From assembly GCA_949292215.1 (NCBI GenBank), contig CASEYW010000193.1, positions 62,001-126,000 of the forward strand: a stretch of 64,000 nt of DNA, read 5' to 3'. The notes under the pieces were generated by a model. That model made no database searches. It had not been told where the DNA came from and saw nothing but the letters and a program-made list of their open reading frames with translations. This document shows positions 16,356 through 26,398 of the stretch, in pieces. A program made the position numbers and the translations under genes. The first letter of the stretch is position 1, and every line of letters begins with the position of its first letter. This stretch comes from an uncultured bacterium (GTDB taxonomy: Bacteria > Verrucomicrobiota > Lentisphaeria > Victivallales > UBA1829).

Positions 16356-17432
16356 ATGAGCATTCCAGGAAAAAGAGTCACATTGAAGATGATTGCGGAA
16401 AAGGCGAACTGTTCCGTGGCAGTCGTCAGCACAGTCCTGAATTCGGCGAAAGGTCGAACGGTTGTCTGCCAGGCCCTTCGCGACAAAGTTCGCAAAATCG
16501 CGAAAGAACTGGACTATGCCCCGAATTTCGCGAGCCGCTGCCTGAAAGCGAACCGGTCGAGGACTCTGGGAATCTATGATCCGCCAAAACAATGGCATTC
16601 ATACTCCAATCAATATGAGGTGTCGATTCTTTCCGGAATCGAGCGAGCGGTTTTCGAACGCAACTACGATCTGCTTCTGCTGAATTTCCATCAGAACAAT
16701 CTTCCGGAAATCTGTGAGAGCCGTCTGAAGGACCGCCGCATTGACGGCATCCTTCTTCTGCAATGCGACACTCGCAGGGAGTGGATTCGGAATCTGCTGA
16801 AGATCAGTCCGAATCTTGCGGCAGTCGATTTCAACGAAGAGTTTCCCGGATTGAACCGCATCGCATTCGACAACCGCCAGGCCGTCCGGCTTGCGGTTGA
16901 AACTCTGCTGGAAAGCGGGCACCGGCGCATCGCCTTCGCGGGAACCTGCATCGAAAAACCGGAATACGATTCTCTTGTGCGCGAAAAGGCGTTTGCGGAG
17001 ATCGTCCGGGAACGGAATCTGGAGGAAACATTTCTCTTTCATCGGGACACTTGCCCGAATGTCATTTCCGAAAGCGAACACTACTGCCAGAGAGAGGGCC
17101 GCGAAGCAATCCGGTACCTCTCCGCGCTCCCGCGGAAACCCGATGCAGTCATCTGTTACAATGCTCTCGCCGGGGGAAGTCTTTATTACGAGGCTCTGCG
17201 CATGGGATACCGCATTCCCGAGGATTTCAGTCTGGTCGTCATTGATAAACCCGGCTTCGACCATCTGGGAGGCCCGCAGATCGCGTACATAGATCATCCG
17301 CTGGACGAGATGGGATATGCCGGAGCATCCCGCCTGATTGATCAGCTGGAAAACGAACGGGAAACGGAACCGTTTTTCCAGCTTTTTTCTCCAGTCTTTG
17401 TTGAAAGGGAAACATTTCTCAGACGCATTTGA
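16356..17432 (+). CDS. LacI-family transcriptional regulator
   Basis: A 358-residue protein. The ATG at 16356 places the helix-turn-helix at residues 8-30 (VTLKMIAEKANCSVAVVSTVLN), as usual for LacI; the ribosome site is weak. The hinge helix region is KVRKIAKELDYAPNFASRCLK, then a PBP-like core starts (SRTLGIYDP) with NRIAFDNRQAVRLAVETLLESGHRRIAFAG and the C-terminal IDHPLDEMGYAGASRLIDQL. The normal length is about 340. It is followed 35 nt later by a pseudopilin and a giant glycosidase, which it probably controls together with itself through the operator at 16325-16340. The effector sugar is unknown. Confidence 0.92.
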   Translation: MSIPGKRVTLKMIAEKANCSVAVVSTVLNSAKGRTVVCQALRDKVRKIAKELDYAPNFASRCLKANRSRTLGIYDPPKQWHSYSNQYEVSILSGIERAVFERNYDLLLLNFHQNNLPEICESRLKDRRIDGILLLQCDTRREWIRNLLKISPNLAAVDFNEEFPGLNRIAFDNRQAVRLAVETLLESGHRRIAFAGTCIEKPEYDSLVREKAFAEIVRERNLEETFLFHRDTCPNVISESEHYCQREGREAIRYLSALPRKPDAVICYNALAGGSLYYEALRMGYRIPEDFSLVVIDKPGFDHLGGPQIAYIDHPLDEMGYAGASRLIDQLENERETEPFFQLFSPVFVERETFLRRI

Positions 17433-17467
17433 ATCAAATGTCACCAACCAAAAGAAAGGGCGTGCTC

Positions 17468-18232
17468 ATGACACATCGGAAAAAAAATGGATACGGGAAT
17501 CTGAAACACAAATCATCTCGTCTATGTTTTACATTGATTGAACTTTTAGTCGTTATTGCAATCATTGCGATTCTTGCAGCGCTTCTGCTTCCGGCGTTGA
17601 ATTCGGCAAGAGCAAAGGCCAGAGATGCCTCCTGTTTCAACAATCAGAAACAGATTGGACTTTTCCTTCAGATGTATCTGGCGGATCGGAACGATATTTG
17701 TCCCACTTACGCCTTGAACGGCGGTCTCGGCGCCGGAACCGGAGCTTCCAAAGTGCAGGATGCGCTGACCCCGTACCTGAATCCTTCCCTTCCCATTTAT
17801 GACGGGGTGCATTGGGACGCGAAACGCAAGCGCCCCAGACAGGTATTCGACTGTCCGGCACAAACCAATTTCATCTTTGAGGACAGAGGGGATGGCGGCA
17901 GAAGCTATTGGGCACAGTTTTACGGGGTCAATCTTTATGCGATCAGCAATGAACTTCTCTCTGCCAGCATACAGAAGAAGATTCACTCCAAAATCAGGCG
18001 GCCCTCCTCCCGGGCGTTCCTGTTCGACATCGACAATAAAGGCGAGTGGAAAATGGGATGCGCCTTCAAGAAAACCTCCTGGCTGACAGCCAGTGCCAGC
18101 CGCCATTCCAGCGGAACATCCCTCAATGTTCTGTATTGCGACGGACATACAGGGAGCATCAAATATTCCCTGATCCCGGAAAACATCACAACAGCCCCCG
18201 GCGGTTTCTGGGGGGATCCAAATGGCGACTGA
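17468..18232 (+). CDS. Prepilin-like (pseudopilin) protein
   Basis: A 254-residue protein. I chose ATG 17468 (MTHRKKNGYGNLKHKSSR), with AAAGGG upstream. The basic leader is followed by the prepilin cleavage motif CFTLIELLVVIAI and a hydrophobic helix ending LLPALNSARAKARDASC. The C-terminal signature is HSSGTSLNVLYCDGH, that is H-X11-DG rather than the H-X9-DG of its paralogues. It would be processed by a prepilin peptidase and remain in the inner membrane or join a type II secretion-like filament. It lies between a LacI gene and a giant glycosidase that starts 31 nt downstream; all three run in one direction and are probably one transcript. Confidence 0.85.
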   Translation: MTHRKKNGYGNLKHKSSRLCFTLIELLVVIAIIAILAALLLPALNSARAKARDASCFNNQKQIGLFLQMYLADRNDICPTYALNGGLGAGTGASKVQDALTPYLNPSLPIYDGVHWDAKRKRPRQVFDCPAQTNFIFEDRGDGGRSYWAQFYGVNLYAISNELLSASIQKKIHSKIRRPSSRAFLFDIDNKGEWKMGCAFKKTSWLTASASRHSSGTSLNVLYCDGHTGSIKYSLIPENITTAPGGFWGDPNGD

Positions 18233-18263
18233 GATTCAGAGAAAAACAAAAGGGAGAGATACC

Positions 18264-21200
18264 ATGTTTTTTTTACAGAGATTCTTTCCGGCAATTCTTC
18301 TCTTCTGTGTGTGGAGTGCAGGAGCGGAGGACAAATTCGAGCAGCTGGCATCCGGAATCGTTGCCACTCCCTTCCACGGAAAAAGGCTGACATTCGGGGT
18401 GTTCGACGCCGAGTGGAAAGGCTGTTATCCGGGAAATCTCCAGGAACCGCAGTGGAACGGAAACGTTTTTTCCGGAGTTTGGCGGATTGACGGAATTCGC
18501 ATGACCTACCGCTCGGAAATTCAGGAAAACGGTCCCGGCTGTTTTCAGGTGAAAACGAAAGCGGTTCTGGAAAAGCCCCTGAAACTCAGCACGGTCTATC
18601 ATTCCCTGGATTTTCCGCTGGAAGCCAGAGTGACAATCGACGGAAAAGAAAAACCTTTGCCGAAAGATTATGAACGATTCGAGCTTTATAAATACCTCCC
18701 CTTCCGGAAAGTTGAAATCACCACGGACAAAAAACAGCTTGTTGTGGAAACACCGGACTCTCTTTCGCTGCTGATCGGGGATTACAGAAGATACAATCAA
18801 TCTGTTTTTTTCCTCCGGATGATGCTTCGGAAAACGTCTCCGACCACCTGGGAGGGGTCCTTGAAGTTCTCCGTGAACAGCCAGAGTTCCACCCCCCTGG
18901 ATATCCGCAGAGCAATGAACCGCGGTTTTTCGGATGATCCTTCACTTCCGGTCCGCGGCTGGAGCGGACAGGGCGGCGAAAATGATCTATCTTCTCTGAA
19001 AGTGCAGAATCTCCTCTATTCCGGAGTCGGGTTTCAGATTCAGGATCCGAAGAAAAACAACGGCCGCAGCGTTCTTGTGCTCGGGGGAGGAAAACGCGGA
19101 CAGGATGTCCCGGCAGACGTGACACTTCCGGTTCCGGACTCTTTTCCGGAATTCGGCGCTGTGAATCTTCTGCACGCCGCGGCATGGCCGCAGAAAAAAA
19201 TCGGCACGATGGAAATTCGATATGTGGACGGGTCTTCCGAAAAACGGACGGTCGATTCGCAGTCGGTCGGGAACTGGTGGGAACCGACGGAAAGAACAAA
19301 CGGGGTGGTCGTCTGGGAAGGGGAAAATCCGGCTCAGCGCGTAGGATTGTATGCTTCCACCTATCCGTTGAAACGGAAAAAAATAAAATCCATCCGTCTT
19401 TCCATGGCGAACGAGGAAAGCCTCTGGATGATTCCGGCCATTTCGTTTTCAGCCTTTCCGTTTCTGACCAGAAGCATTGTCATGCGGGATGTCAGGAGAG
19501 TTGCCGATTCCCGATGGCTGCCGATGGAATTCAAGCAGTGCGTGATTCCCGGCTCCCCGCTGGATTTTTCCCGCTTTGCCGATGCTCCGGCGGGAAAATA
19601 CGGAAGGGTCCGCATCTCTCCGGACGGGCATCTGTGTTTCGAGAAGAGACCGGGAAAACGCATCCGCTTTTTCGGTGCGAATCTCTGCTATTCCGCATGC
19701 ACTCCTTCTCATGCAAGTGCGGAAAAGATGGCCGTCGAGATTCGGAAATGCGGGTACAATTCCGTCCGGTTTCATCATTTGGATAATTTTGCAACTCTTT
19801 TGAATCCGAAGAGTTCCGTTTCAACGGAACTGGCCCCGGAAAAGATGGAGAAGTTCGACTATCTGGTTCACCAGCTCCGGCAGCAGGGGATCTATTTCAC
19901 ATTGGACTTTTATTCCAGCCGAACGCTGAAAAAAGGGGATGGCGTTCCTTACAATGGCAAGGGGTACAAGGCGCTTGTCGTGATCGACAGGGCGGCACGG
20001 GAAAATCTGAAAAAATACATTCGGAATCTCCTGACGCACAGGAACCGTTATACGGGAAATTCCCTTGCGGAAGATCCCGCGCTGATTGCGGTCAATCTGG
20101 TGAATGAGGATTATATCGCGGGAACCTGGAAAAGCACTCCTCAGACCACGGAACTGTTCAAACAAGCGTTCGGGAAGTGGAAGGAAAAACATGGAATCCG
20201 CGAAGCGGAAGCGGAAAACGCGGATCCTCAGTTCTACCGTTTTCTGCTGGAAACGCATCGGGACGCCATGCGCGACCTTGCCGAGTTTGTCCGGAAGGAC
20301 TTGAAGTGCCCGGTCCTGCTGACCTCTTCCAATTTCCATCTGGACCCGCTTGGAGCAACGCTGGTCAGGAATTTCGACCTTGTGGACAATCATTATTATC
20401 AGGATCATCCCTCCTATCCGGAAAAAGCCTTTCGTCTTCCATCCGCCCACAAACAGAAAAGTTCCCTTGAGAATTTCTGCCATTTTCCTCTGGTTCTTGC
20501 GCCGACCCGGATTTTCGGCAAGCCGTTTTTTGTGACAGAATACAACATCTGCTATCCGAATCAGTTCCGCTCGGAATGCGGACCTGTTGTCGGGGCTCTT
20601 GCCTCTCTCCAGAACTGGGATGCGGTCTACCGGTTTGCCTGGTCGCATGATGTGAAAAAACTCGAAGACCGGAATTCCGGAATCGGAGGGTTTGACATCG
20701 GAAACGATCCCGTCGGATTACTGGCGGAGAGAATTACCGCTGCAATGTTTCTCAGGGGCGATGTGCTCGCATCGGACAGAAAAGCCGCCCTGGAACTCTC
20801 TAAAGACGAATTCCGGAAAAAGGATGCCAATTCGCGTTCCCATGAATTTTACAAACTGGGATTGCTGGCCCAGGTCGGACGGGCGGATTCCGGACGGCCG
20901 GAAGTGCGGTTCCGGAACCGGAGCGAGATTCGCCCGGACCGTCTTCCGGATCCGGTTCTGTCCGCCAGATGGACGAATCTTCTGAAATGGAAAAAAGGGA
21001 TCTCCTCCACAAATGAAATTTACTTTGATCCGAAGGAAAAGACCTTGTCTGTGATATCGCCGAAAACGGAATCCTTCACCCTGCGGAGCGGAAGTCTGCG
21101 GGGAAAGATGATGTCCGTCCGCAATCCATCCGCCTTCGCCACGGTGGCGCTGATTGCGCTGGATGACAAGGAACTGCAGCAAAGCCGGGAGATGCTGCTT

Positions 21201-21473
21201 CTGCATCTGACGAATGTCAACTGTACAGACATGATTTTCGGATCGCCTCAAATGACGCTGCTTCGCCGGAATGGACAAATGCCTGCACTGGTTCTGCGGG
21301 GCAGCGCGGAGATCTCGTTGAAGTCGCCTCACGACTTCCGGATCACCGCTCTGACCGCCGACGGCGCTCCGCTCGGAACCGTTTCCGGCAGGCGCTCCGG
21401 CGACACATTCCAGTTCAAAGCCGATACCGGATGCTTCAAAGGCGGCGTAATGGCGTATCATCTGACCCGCTGA
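18264..21473 (+). CDS. Giant secreted glycoside hydrolase-like protein (paralogue of 45006-48374)
   Basis: A 1069-residue protein. The ATG at 18264 has GGGAGAG upstream and starts a signal peptide (MFFLQRFFPAILLFCVWSAGA). An N-terminal beta-rich half (about 30-440) precedes a TIM-barrel-like half: RIRFFGANLCYSAC, CGYNSVRFHHLDNF, IYFTLDFYSSR, AVNLVNEDYI with presumed acid/base Glu615, and VTEYNICYPNQFRSE with presumed nucleophile Glu759. YRFAWSHD and a C-terminal beta domain follow. The pattern is that of clan-A retaining enzymes, but I cannot place it in a numbered GH family. The 45006 protein shares the same order of motifs. It is the last gene of a LacI/pseudopilin/enzyme cassette. The substrate is unknown. 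Confidence 0.65.
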   Translation: MFFLQRFFPAILLFCVWSAGAEDKFEQLASGIVATPFHGKRLTFGVFDAEWKGCYPGNLQEPQWNGNVFSGVWRIDGIRMTYRSEIQENGPGCFQVKTKAVLEKPLKLSTVYHSLDFPLEARVTIDGKEKPLPKDYERFELYKYLPFRKVEITTDKKQLVVETPDSLSLLIGDYRRYNQSVFFLRMMLRKTSPTTWEGSLKFSVNSQSSTPLDIRRAMNRGFSDDPSLPVRGWSGQGGENDLSSLKVQNLLYSGVGFQIQDPKKNNGRSVLVLGGGKRGQDVPADVTLPVPDSFPEFGAVNLLHAAAWPQKKIGTMEIRYVDGSSEKRTVDSQSVGNWWEPTERTNGVVVWEGENPAQRVGLYASTYPLKRKKIKSIRLSMANEESLWMIPAISFSAFPFLTRSIVMRDVRRVADSRWLPMEFKQCVIPGSPLDFSRFADAPAGKYGRVRISPDGHLCFEKRPGKRIRFFGANLCYSACTPSHASAEKMAVEIRKCGYNSVRFHHLDNFATLLNPKSSVSTELAPEKMEKFDYLVHQLRQQGIYFTLDFYSSRTLKKGDGVPYNGKGYKALVVIDRAARENLKKYIRNLLTHRNRYTGNSLAEDPALIAVNLVNEDYIAGTWKSTPQTTELFKQAFGKWKEKHGIREAEAENADPQFYRFLLETHRDAMRDLAEFVRKDLKCPVLLTSSNFHLDPLGATLVRNFDLVDNHYYQDHPSYPEKAFRLPSAHKQKSSLENFCHFPLVLAPTRIFGKPFFVTEYNICYPNQFRSECGPVVGALASLQNWDAVYRFAWSHDVKKLEDRNSGIGGFDIGNDPVGLLAERITAAMFLRGDVLASDRKAALELSKDEFRKKDANSRSHEFYKLGLLAQVGRADSGRPEVRFRNRSEIRPDRLPDPVLSARWTNLLKWKKGISSTNEIYFDPKEKTLSVISPKTESFTLRSGSLRGKMMSVRNPSAFATVALIALDDKELQQSREMLLLHLTNVNCTDMIFGSPQMTLLRRNGQMPALVLRGSAEISLKSPHDFRITALTADGAPLGTVSGRRSGDTFQFKADTGCFKGGVMAYHLTR

Positions 21474-21545
21474 ACAACGGTGAACGGAACGAATCTACTG
21501 TTCCACGGACCATCTTCCGAGGTCTCCCCAAACGGATCGCCACCC

Positions 21546-21576
21546 CCTGCCGGCATCGGTTCGTCCTACCGGCAGG
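21546..21576 (+). terminator. Hairpin downstream of the giant glycosidase
   Basis: CCTGCCGG (21546-21553) pairs perfectly with CCGGCAGG (21569-21576) around a 15-nt loop, 73 nt after the stop at 21473. A GGTTTTGCGTTT stretch follows instead of a clean U-tract, so it may be a weak terminator or an mRNA 3'-end stabiliser. The rest of 21474-21723 is AT-rich near its end and holds no gene I can see. Confidence 0.5.
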
Positions 21577-21723
21577 ATTCCGGTTTTGCGTTTGGTGAAT
21601 CCTTGGTTGAAGGAAGGACCTGATTCGTCCAGCAATTAGGAAAAAAATAAAAACAGCTGTTTTGCAATATATATCAGATGTAATCAGTTATCAAAAAATT
21701 GTTTCCTTTTTTCCGGGTTGATC

Positions 21724-21752
21724 TTGTCATTTTTTCTTCTTCGCAGTATAAT
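21724..21752 (+). promoter_or_regulatory. Sigma-70 promoter of GntR-type regulator
   Basis: TTGTCA (21724-21729) and TATAAT (21747-21752) are spaced 17 nt apart, giving a start only a few bases before the AGGAGA ribosome site and the ATG at 21772. The leader is very short. Confidence 0.65.
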
Positions 21753-21771
21753 GAAAGCGAGGAGAAAAACA

Positions 21772-22860
21772 ATGACCTATATGGAAATCGCAGAACAGCT
21801 CCAGCAGGAAATCAGCGCAGGAGGATTCGCGCCGGGAAGCAAACTCTCCGCACGCGGAATCGCCGATCGCTTTGCTGTTTCGTACCTGACCGGCAACCGC
21901 GCACTGAACACCCTCACGGAGCGGGGACTCGTCCGTCGAAAGCCGCGCGGAGGTTCCTATGTAAACGGCGAACCGGAAAAGAATTTTCTGATTGGCTACT
22001 CCATCGAACACTATCTGCAGAACGCATTCAATCAGACCGCCGGAGTGTTCCGGAAAATGCTCCTGAATGAATTCCGGCAATACTCCTGCAAAGTCCGCAT
22101 GCTCTCTCTGGACGACTGGAATCCCGACTGGCTGGGCGATCTGGACGCACTCCTCTTCTCTCACGAAATCAACAACGAACAGCAAAAAGTCGCGGAATCC
22201 CTCGGTATTCCCGTCATTCAATTCTACGGAGAAACCATCCGGAATCATCCGTTCCATCAGGTTGTCATTGATCTGGAATCCGGCTACCGGGAACTCTTCG
22301 GTCATATTTCTCCGGAACGCTTCCGGAGAGCAATCATTGTAACCGGTGAGGAAAAAACGCTCGCCGGGCGCGGCAGACTCGCAGAACGCTTTCTTCGTGA
22401 AGCCGGCTTTTCCAGAGATCAAATCGAATTCATCGTCGCCGACAATCTTCTTCCCGAACGAAACTGGCCAACCTGGAAAGAACTCGGAAAACGATGCCGG
22501 GGATGTTTCATCTTCACCTGCGGAGACTATCTTGCCGCGGGACTCGTCAGCGCTCTGATGACCGAACAGATCGCAATCGGACGCGACGTCGCCCTTGCCG
22601 GATATGACAATCTGGAGGAATACGGTTTTCTGCCTTTCGGAAAACCGATGATCACAGCGGTCGGTTATTCCCGCAGGGATGTCGCCTCAGCCATCGCAAA
22701 ACTTCTCCGGACTCTCATCCGGGAACCGGACGTCATGAACTGTCAGACAATCCTTCGAATTCCCACCCGCCTCGTTTTCCGCGAAACCATGAGGCCCGAT
22801 AATTCCGCCGAAACAGGTCAGGCTCACAAAATACAAAAAAACGGAATACAATCCGTCTAG
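21772..22860 (+). CDS. GntR-type regulator with LacI-like effector domain
   Basis: A 362-residue protein. The ATG at 21772 follows GAGGAGAAAAAC. Residues 1-68 are a GntR winged helix (MTYMEIAEQLQQEISAGG, GSKLSARGIADRFAVSYLTGNRA with a GLVRRKPRGGSYV wing). The remainder is PBP-like (IGYSIEHYLQ, LDALLFSHEI, IPVIQFYGE, FIFTCGDYLAAGLVSALM, VALAGYDNLEEYG, PMITAVGYSRRDVASAIAKLL). The domain order matches the regulators at 1-1010 and 1155-2201. It lies 43 nt upstream of a secreted glycosidase in the same direction, so it is likely the local repressor or activator of that enzyme and the following pseudopilin. Confidence 0.88.
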   Translation: MTYMEIAEQLQQEISAGGFAPGSKLSARGIADRFAVSYLTGNRALNTLTERGLVRRKPRGGSYVNGEPEKNFLIGYSIEHYLQNAFNQTAGVFRKMLLNEFRQYSCKVRMLSLDDWNPDWLGDLDALLFSHEINNEQQKVAESLGIPVIQFYGETIRNHPFHQVVIDLESGYRELFGHISPERFRRAIIVTGEEKTLAGRGRLAERFLREAGFSRDQIEFIVADNLLPERNWPTWKELGKRCRGCFIFTCGDYLAAGLVSALMTEQIAIGRDVALAGYDNLEEYGFLPFGKPMITAVGYSRRDVASAIAKLLRTLIREPDVMNCQTILRIPTRLVFRETMRPDNSAETGQAHKIQKNGIQSV

Positions 22861-22903
22861 TCTAAAAACTGATTTTACATTTTTCAAACTGCAAGAGGTT
22901 ATC

Positions 22904-25582
22904 ATGCAAATTATTTCCTTATTTCTCTCAACCGTTCTGCTCCTTTCCGCAACGATCTGTACAGGAGCTCCGGAAAAGGGAACAATTCTCCGGACCGTCT
23001 TTTTCCAGGATGGAACGGAGCTCTCCGAACGCGGCAAGGGATCTTTCCATGGCTTTCTGCCCCGTCCGTGGCGGCAGGATTACACGCACTGGAATTCCGC
23101 ACGGGCAACGTCCGAAACCGTCAATCGCGGACCGGAACAGTTTCTTCGGCTGAATATCGAAACAGGAGCACCCCAGTTTCTTGCACCGCTTTCAGGAATC
23201 CGTCCGAACCGGAAATACCGACTGACCGCATACCTGCGGAACCGGACCGGAGCTCCCGTGAAACTGAGTCTCCGAATCCTGCCGCCTCCTTATACAACCC
23301 TTACTGCGGGGACCTGGAAACCCGGCGAATCGTGGAAGACTCAGACACTCTATTTCCAGACTCCCGCCTTTCCTTCCGCCCTGCCTGTCGGACTCCTGAT
23401 GAACATTGAAGGCCCCGGCGTCCTGGAACTTGCCACCCTGAAGCTGGAAGAGTTTGAAGGCGCAACAGCCGTTCTCCGCCGTCCGGATGCCCGACTGAAA
23501 AATGTTCTGCGCTCCACCCGTTTTCCTCTCGGTCTGCCTCCAGCCTGGACTCTGATGCGCAACCACACAGCGGGAACGGTGGAATCCGCATCCGGAGAAC
23601 GGGGACCATCAGGCGAAACACCCCTGGTTCTGAGTTCGCATGAAAATGGGAAAATCGGAATCAGCAGTGAACCTTTCAATGTCGCAGACCCCGCAAAGCT
23701 CCAGGCGCTCACATTCTCCTGCCGGGGAACGGGAAGTTTTCTGGTGGAGATCCGCTGCGAAGGAAAAGAACTCGCCCGTCTTCCCCTGACTCCCGATGGG
23801 AAGTGGCAAAGAAAAAAACTTGAGTTCCGAATTCCGGCAGACGCACGTGCGGCAGTCTTCCGGATCCACGGCACAGGCACCATGGCGGTCGATGCCTTCC
23901 GGATCGCTCAGGCGGGTGATTCGGACTACCTTCCGCCCGCCGACTGCGAAATCGCACTTGCCCTGCCCGAATCGGAACTGAACCATACCGGAATCCAGTT
24001 TACAGAGGAACCAGCGCTCATCCGTTATACCGTGACGGGAAACTATGAGGGAGGCATTCTGGAGGGAAGAATCGTGAATCTGTACGGAGAAAGCCGGGAC
24101 CTCGCACCCATCCGCCTCAACGGGAAGAATCGAACCGGGACGATCTCCTATGCTCTCTTCCCGGGACGGGAACTGGGACAATTCCGTCTGGAACTGCGAG
24201 TCCGGAAAAAGGGACGTCCGATCTCTCCGCCCGCCGAACTCATCGCGACCCGGATTGTCAGACCTGCTTTCTGGGAACAGGATGCTCCGGATTCGCCCTT
24301 CGGAATTCACGTTCTTCCGGATGAACATTCCATGAAGGCTGTCAAAGCGGCTGGGATCAACTGGGTCCGTCTCCACGACGCAGGTACCGACTGCATCGGC
24401 TGGTTCTATCTTGAACCGGAAAAAGGGAAGTGGAACTTCCGCGATGCGGAGATCCAGGCCTATCGCCGGAATCATCTGAAGATTTTCGGACAGCTCGGAA
24501 CCGCACCTGCATGGGCCAGTCATCTCTCCGATCCCGGAGTGATGCGGCAGGAAATCGCCTATCATGACCGTTATTTCCAACCGCTGGATCTGAAGGAGTT
24601 TGCCAACTATGTCTCCATCGTCGTCCGGCGCTACCGGGGAATCATCGACGACTGGTTTGTATGGAATGAACCCTGGGTGCCCGGCTGGTGGGGAATCGCC
24701 CGCGGAAAAGACGGCGGATATCTGACAAGTGCCCGGCCACAGGCGGATTTTGCAAAACTGACCGCAACAGCATACGCCGCTGCCAGGAAACAGAATCCAA
24801 ACGCCGTCATCTCCGGGTTCAATACCACGGCCGGACGCGAAGGCGAAGCATGGACGCAAGGGGTCCTCAATTCCGGCGGATTGAATCACTGCGACACGAT
24901 CGACTTTCATTTCTACACGGAAAAGAAAACCGGATTCCCCGGAGATGCCTGTCATGGAGCATGGAATCAGGCGCTCGGACCCATCCTGAAAAAGAATGGA
25001 CGCATCGGGAAGCCCGTCATTCTCTCGGAGGGCCAGGGAGCCAGTCTCGGAAGCGCCGCCGGTGACACATCCATGCGCTATGCCGGAATGTACAATCTTA
25101 CGCTTCCCTGGAAAAATGAGGAGGATTTTCATTCCGCCGCCGAACGGAATGTGCGGTACATCGTCTCGTTCCTGAGTCTGGGAGTCAGACGAATCTTCCT
25201 CTACTCCGCGCATTGCTACTCTGATTTCTCGCAGGCACCGAGTTTTCTGGTTCTCTTCAATGCTGACGGCACCCCCCATCCGATGCTTCCCGCTTTTTCC
25301 GCAATGGCAAGGCGGCTTGAAAACCGGAAATTCATCGGTTCTCTGGAAACAGGCGACGGTATCCGCGCATATTTCTTTTCCGACGGCAAAACAGGCGTCG
25401 CCGTTTTGTCAGGCGCTCCGGAAAAAATCATGGCACAGATGAAAAAGGCAAAAGCCGAAGGCGTAAACCTTTTTGATCTTTATGGAAACAGCATCACCGC
25501 TCCCCTCCCCCCGGGAATCGAACTGCTCTATGCGGAAACAAATGGAAACTTCAACGATTTCAAGCAACTTTTACAGAACTGA
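22904..25582 (+). CDS. Secreted GH39-like glycoside hydrolase
   Basis: An 892-residue protein. The ATG at 22904 follows AAGAGG and opens a signal peptide (MQIISLFLSTVLLLSATICTG). Residues about 25-190 and 200-340 look like beta-sandwich carbohydrate-binding modules (RKYRLTAYLRNRTG, GTGSFLVEIRCEG). The TIM barrel begins near 460: SPFGIHVLPDEHSMKAVKAA, GINWVRLHDAG, YLEPEKGKWNF, FVWNEPWVPGWW (presumed acid/base Glu589), IDFHFYTE and ILSEGQGASLG (presumed nucleophile Glu709). YGNSITAPLPPGIELLYAE forms the C-terminal sheet. This is the clan-A GH39 pattern; beta-xylosidase or similar is possible, but specificity cannot be read. A frameshifted pseudopilin follows after 13 nt. Confidence 0.75.
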   Translation: MQIISLFLSTVLLLSATICTGAPEKGTILRTVFFQDGTELSERGKGSFHGFLPRPWRQDYTHWNSARATSETVNRGPEQFLRLNIETGAPQFLAPLSGIRPNRKYRLTAYLRNRTGAPVKLSLRILPPPYTTLTAGTWKPGESWKTQTLYFQTPAFPSALPVGLLMNIEGPGVLELATLKLEEFEGATAVLRRPDARLKNVLRSTRFPLGLPPAWTLMRNHTAGTVESASGERGPSGETPLVLSSHENGKIGISSEPFNVADPAKLQALTFSCRGTGSFLVEIRCEGKELARLPLTPDGKWQRKKLEFRIPADARAAVFRIHGTGTMAVDAFRIAQAGDSDYLPPADCEIALALPESELNHTGIQFTEEPALIRYTVTGNYEGGILEGRIVNLYGESRDLAPIRLNGKNRTGTISYALFPGRELGQFRLELRVRKKGRPISPPAELIATRIVRPAFWEQDAPDSPFGIHVLPDEHSMKAVKAAGINWVRLHDAGTDCIGWFYLEPEKGKWNFRDAEIQAYRRNHLKIFGQLGTAPAWASHLSDPGVMRQEIAYHDRYFQPLDLKEFANYVSIVVRRYRGIIDDWFVWNEPWVPGWWGIARGKDGGYLTSARPQADFAKLTATAYAAARKQNPNAVISGFNTTAGREGEAWTQGVLNSGGLNHCDTIDFHFYTEKKTGFPGDACHGAWNQALGPILKKNGRIGKPVILSEGQGASLGSAAGDTSMRYAGMYNLTLPWKNEEDFHSAAERNVRYIVSFLSLGVRRIFLYSAHCYSDFSQAPSFLVLFNADGTPHPMLPAFSAMARRLENRKFIGSLETGDGIRAYFFSDGKTGVAVLSGAPEKIMAQMKKAKAEGVNLFDLYGNSITAPLPPGIELLYAETNGNFNDFKQLLQN

Positions 25583-25595
25583 CAAGGAGTCCAGC

Positions 25596-26373
25596 ATGAA
25601 ACCACATCCCAGACAGCAAACAAAAAGAAAAACAAGCACCAGACGTTTCACTCTCATTGAACTCCTGATCACCATCATGATCATAGCCATTCTGAGCCAT
25701 GCTTCTTCCGGCGCTCAACAAGGGACGCATGAAAGCACGACAGATTCAATGCACCGGCAATCTGAAACAAATCAGCAATGCAACCCACATGTATCTCGCC
25801 GACAACGGAGATTATCTTCCTTATGCGTATGATACTTCCACCAATGTCACCTGGGATGATCTGCTGGGAATCGGACGCTACGACGGCCGTCACCTGACCT
25901 GGAACGACGCAATCTCCATCCCGCTGCCGTTCAACCGCCGAACCACGACGCTTTATATGTGTCCGGAACACAACAAAAACGACTCAAGCCGCCGCTCCTA
26001 TTCCATTGTCAGTTCCCATGTAGCGGGAAGCACAGCTGCACCGGGCAACCCGGAAAACACACATGGAGTCGCCTTCCGGGAATGGTCCATCAAACTGTCG
26101 AAAATCCCGCAGGCGTCCGCCACATTGATGTATACGGAACGACCCACCGATGTCAACTACATCAGCGACGGTTCCTGCAACAACATCAACTCTGTCGCCG
26201 ACCAGTACGGGACCGGAGCAGAACTCGTTGTCGCCCGCTCGCACCTCGGACGCCATGTATATGTCTTCGCGGACGGTCACATCGAAATCCACCATCCACT
26301 CTCGACGATCAGCCGTCGTGACGGCACCATGAACAATCCCAAAGGGATTTGGACGTGGACGCCCGGAGACTGA
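25596..26373 (+). pseudogene. Frameshifted prepilin-like protein
   Basis: The gene begins at ATG 25596 (AAGGAGTCCAGC upstream) with a basic leader MKPHPRQQTKRK and FTLIELLITIMIIAIL, then loses frame at about 25692-25699. The downstream frame resumes exactly with MLLPALNKGRMKAR at 25699 and runs to the stop at 26373, ending with H-X9-DG (HLGRHVYVFADG). Compared with intact paralogues the local sequence lacks two bases, a missing GC near CTGAGCCATG. As read, the first frame runs on to a stop at 25832 with unrelated sequence. It could be a pseudogene, a sequencing error or a programmed shift; there is no obvious slippery heptamer. It is the last gene of the third cassette. Confidence 0.8.
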
Positions 26374-26398
26374 ACCCCATTCCCACCGCCATCTTCTC

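Noticed and set aside
25690..25701. Programmed ribosomal frameshift in the pseudopilin
   Set aside because: No slippery heptamer, stop codon at the shift site or downstream pseudoknot was seen; deletion or read error is simpler, though not excluded.
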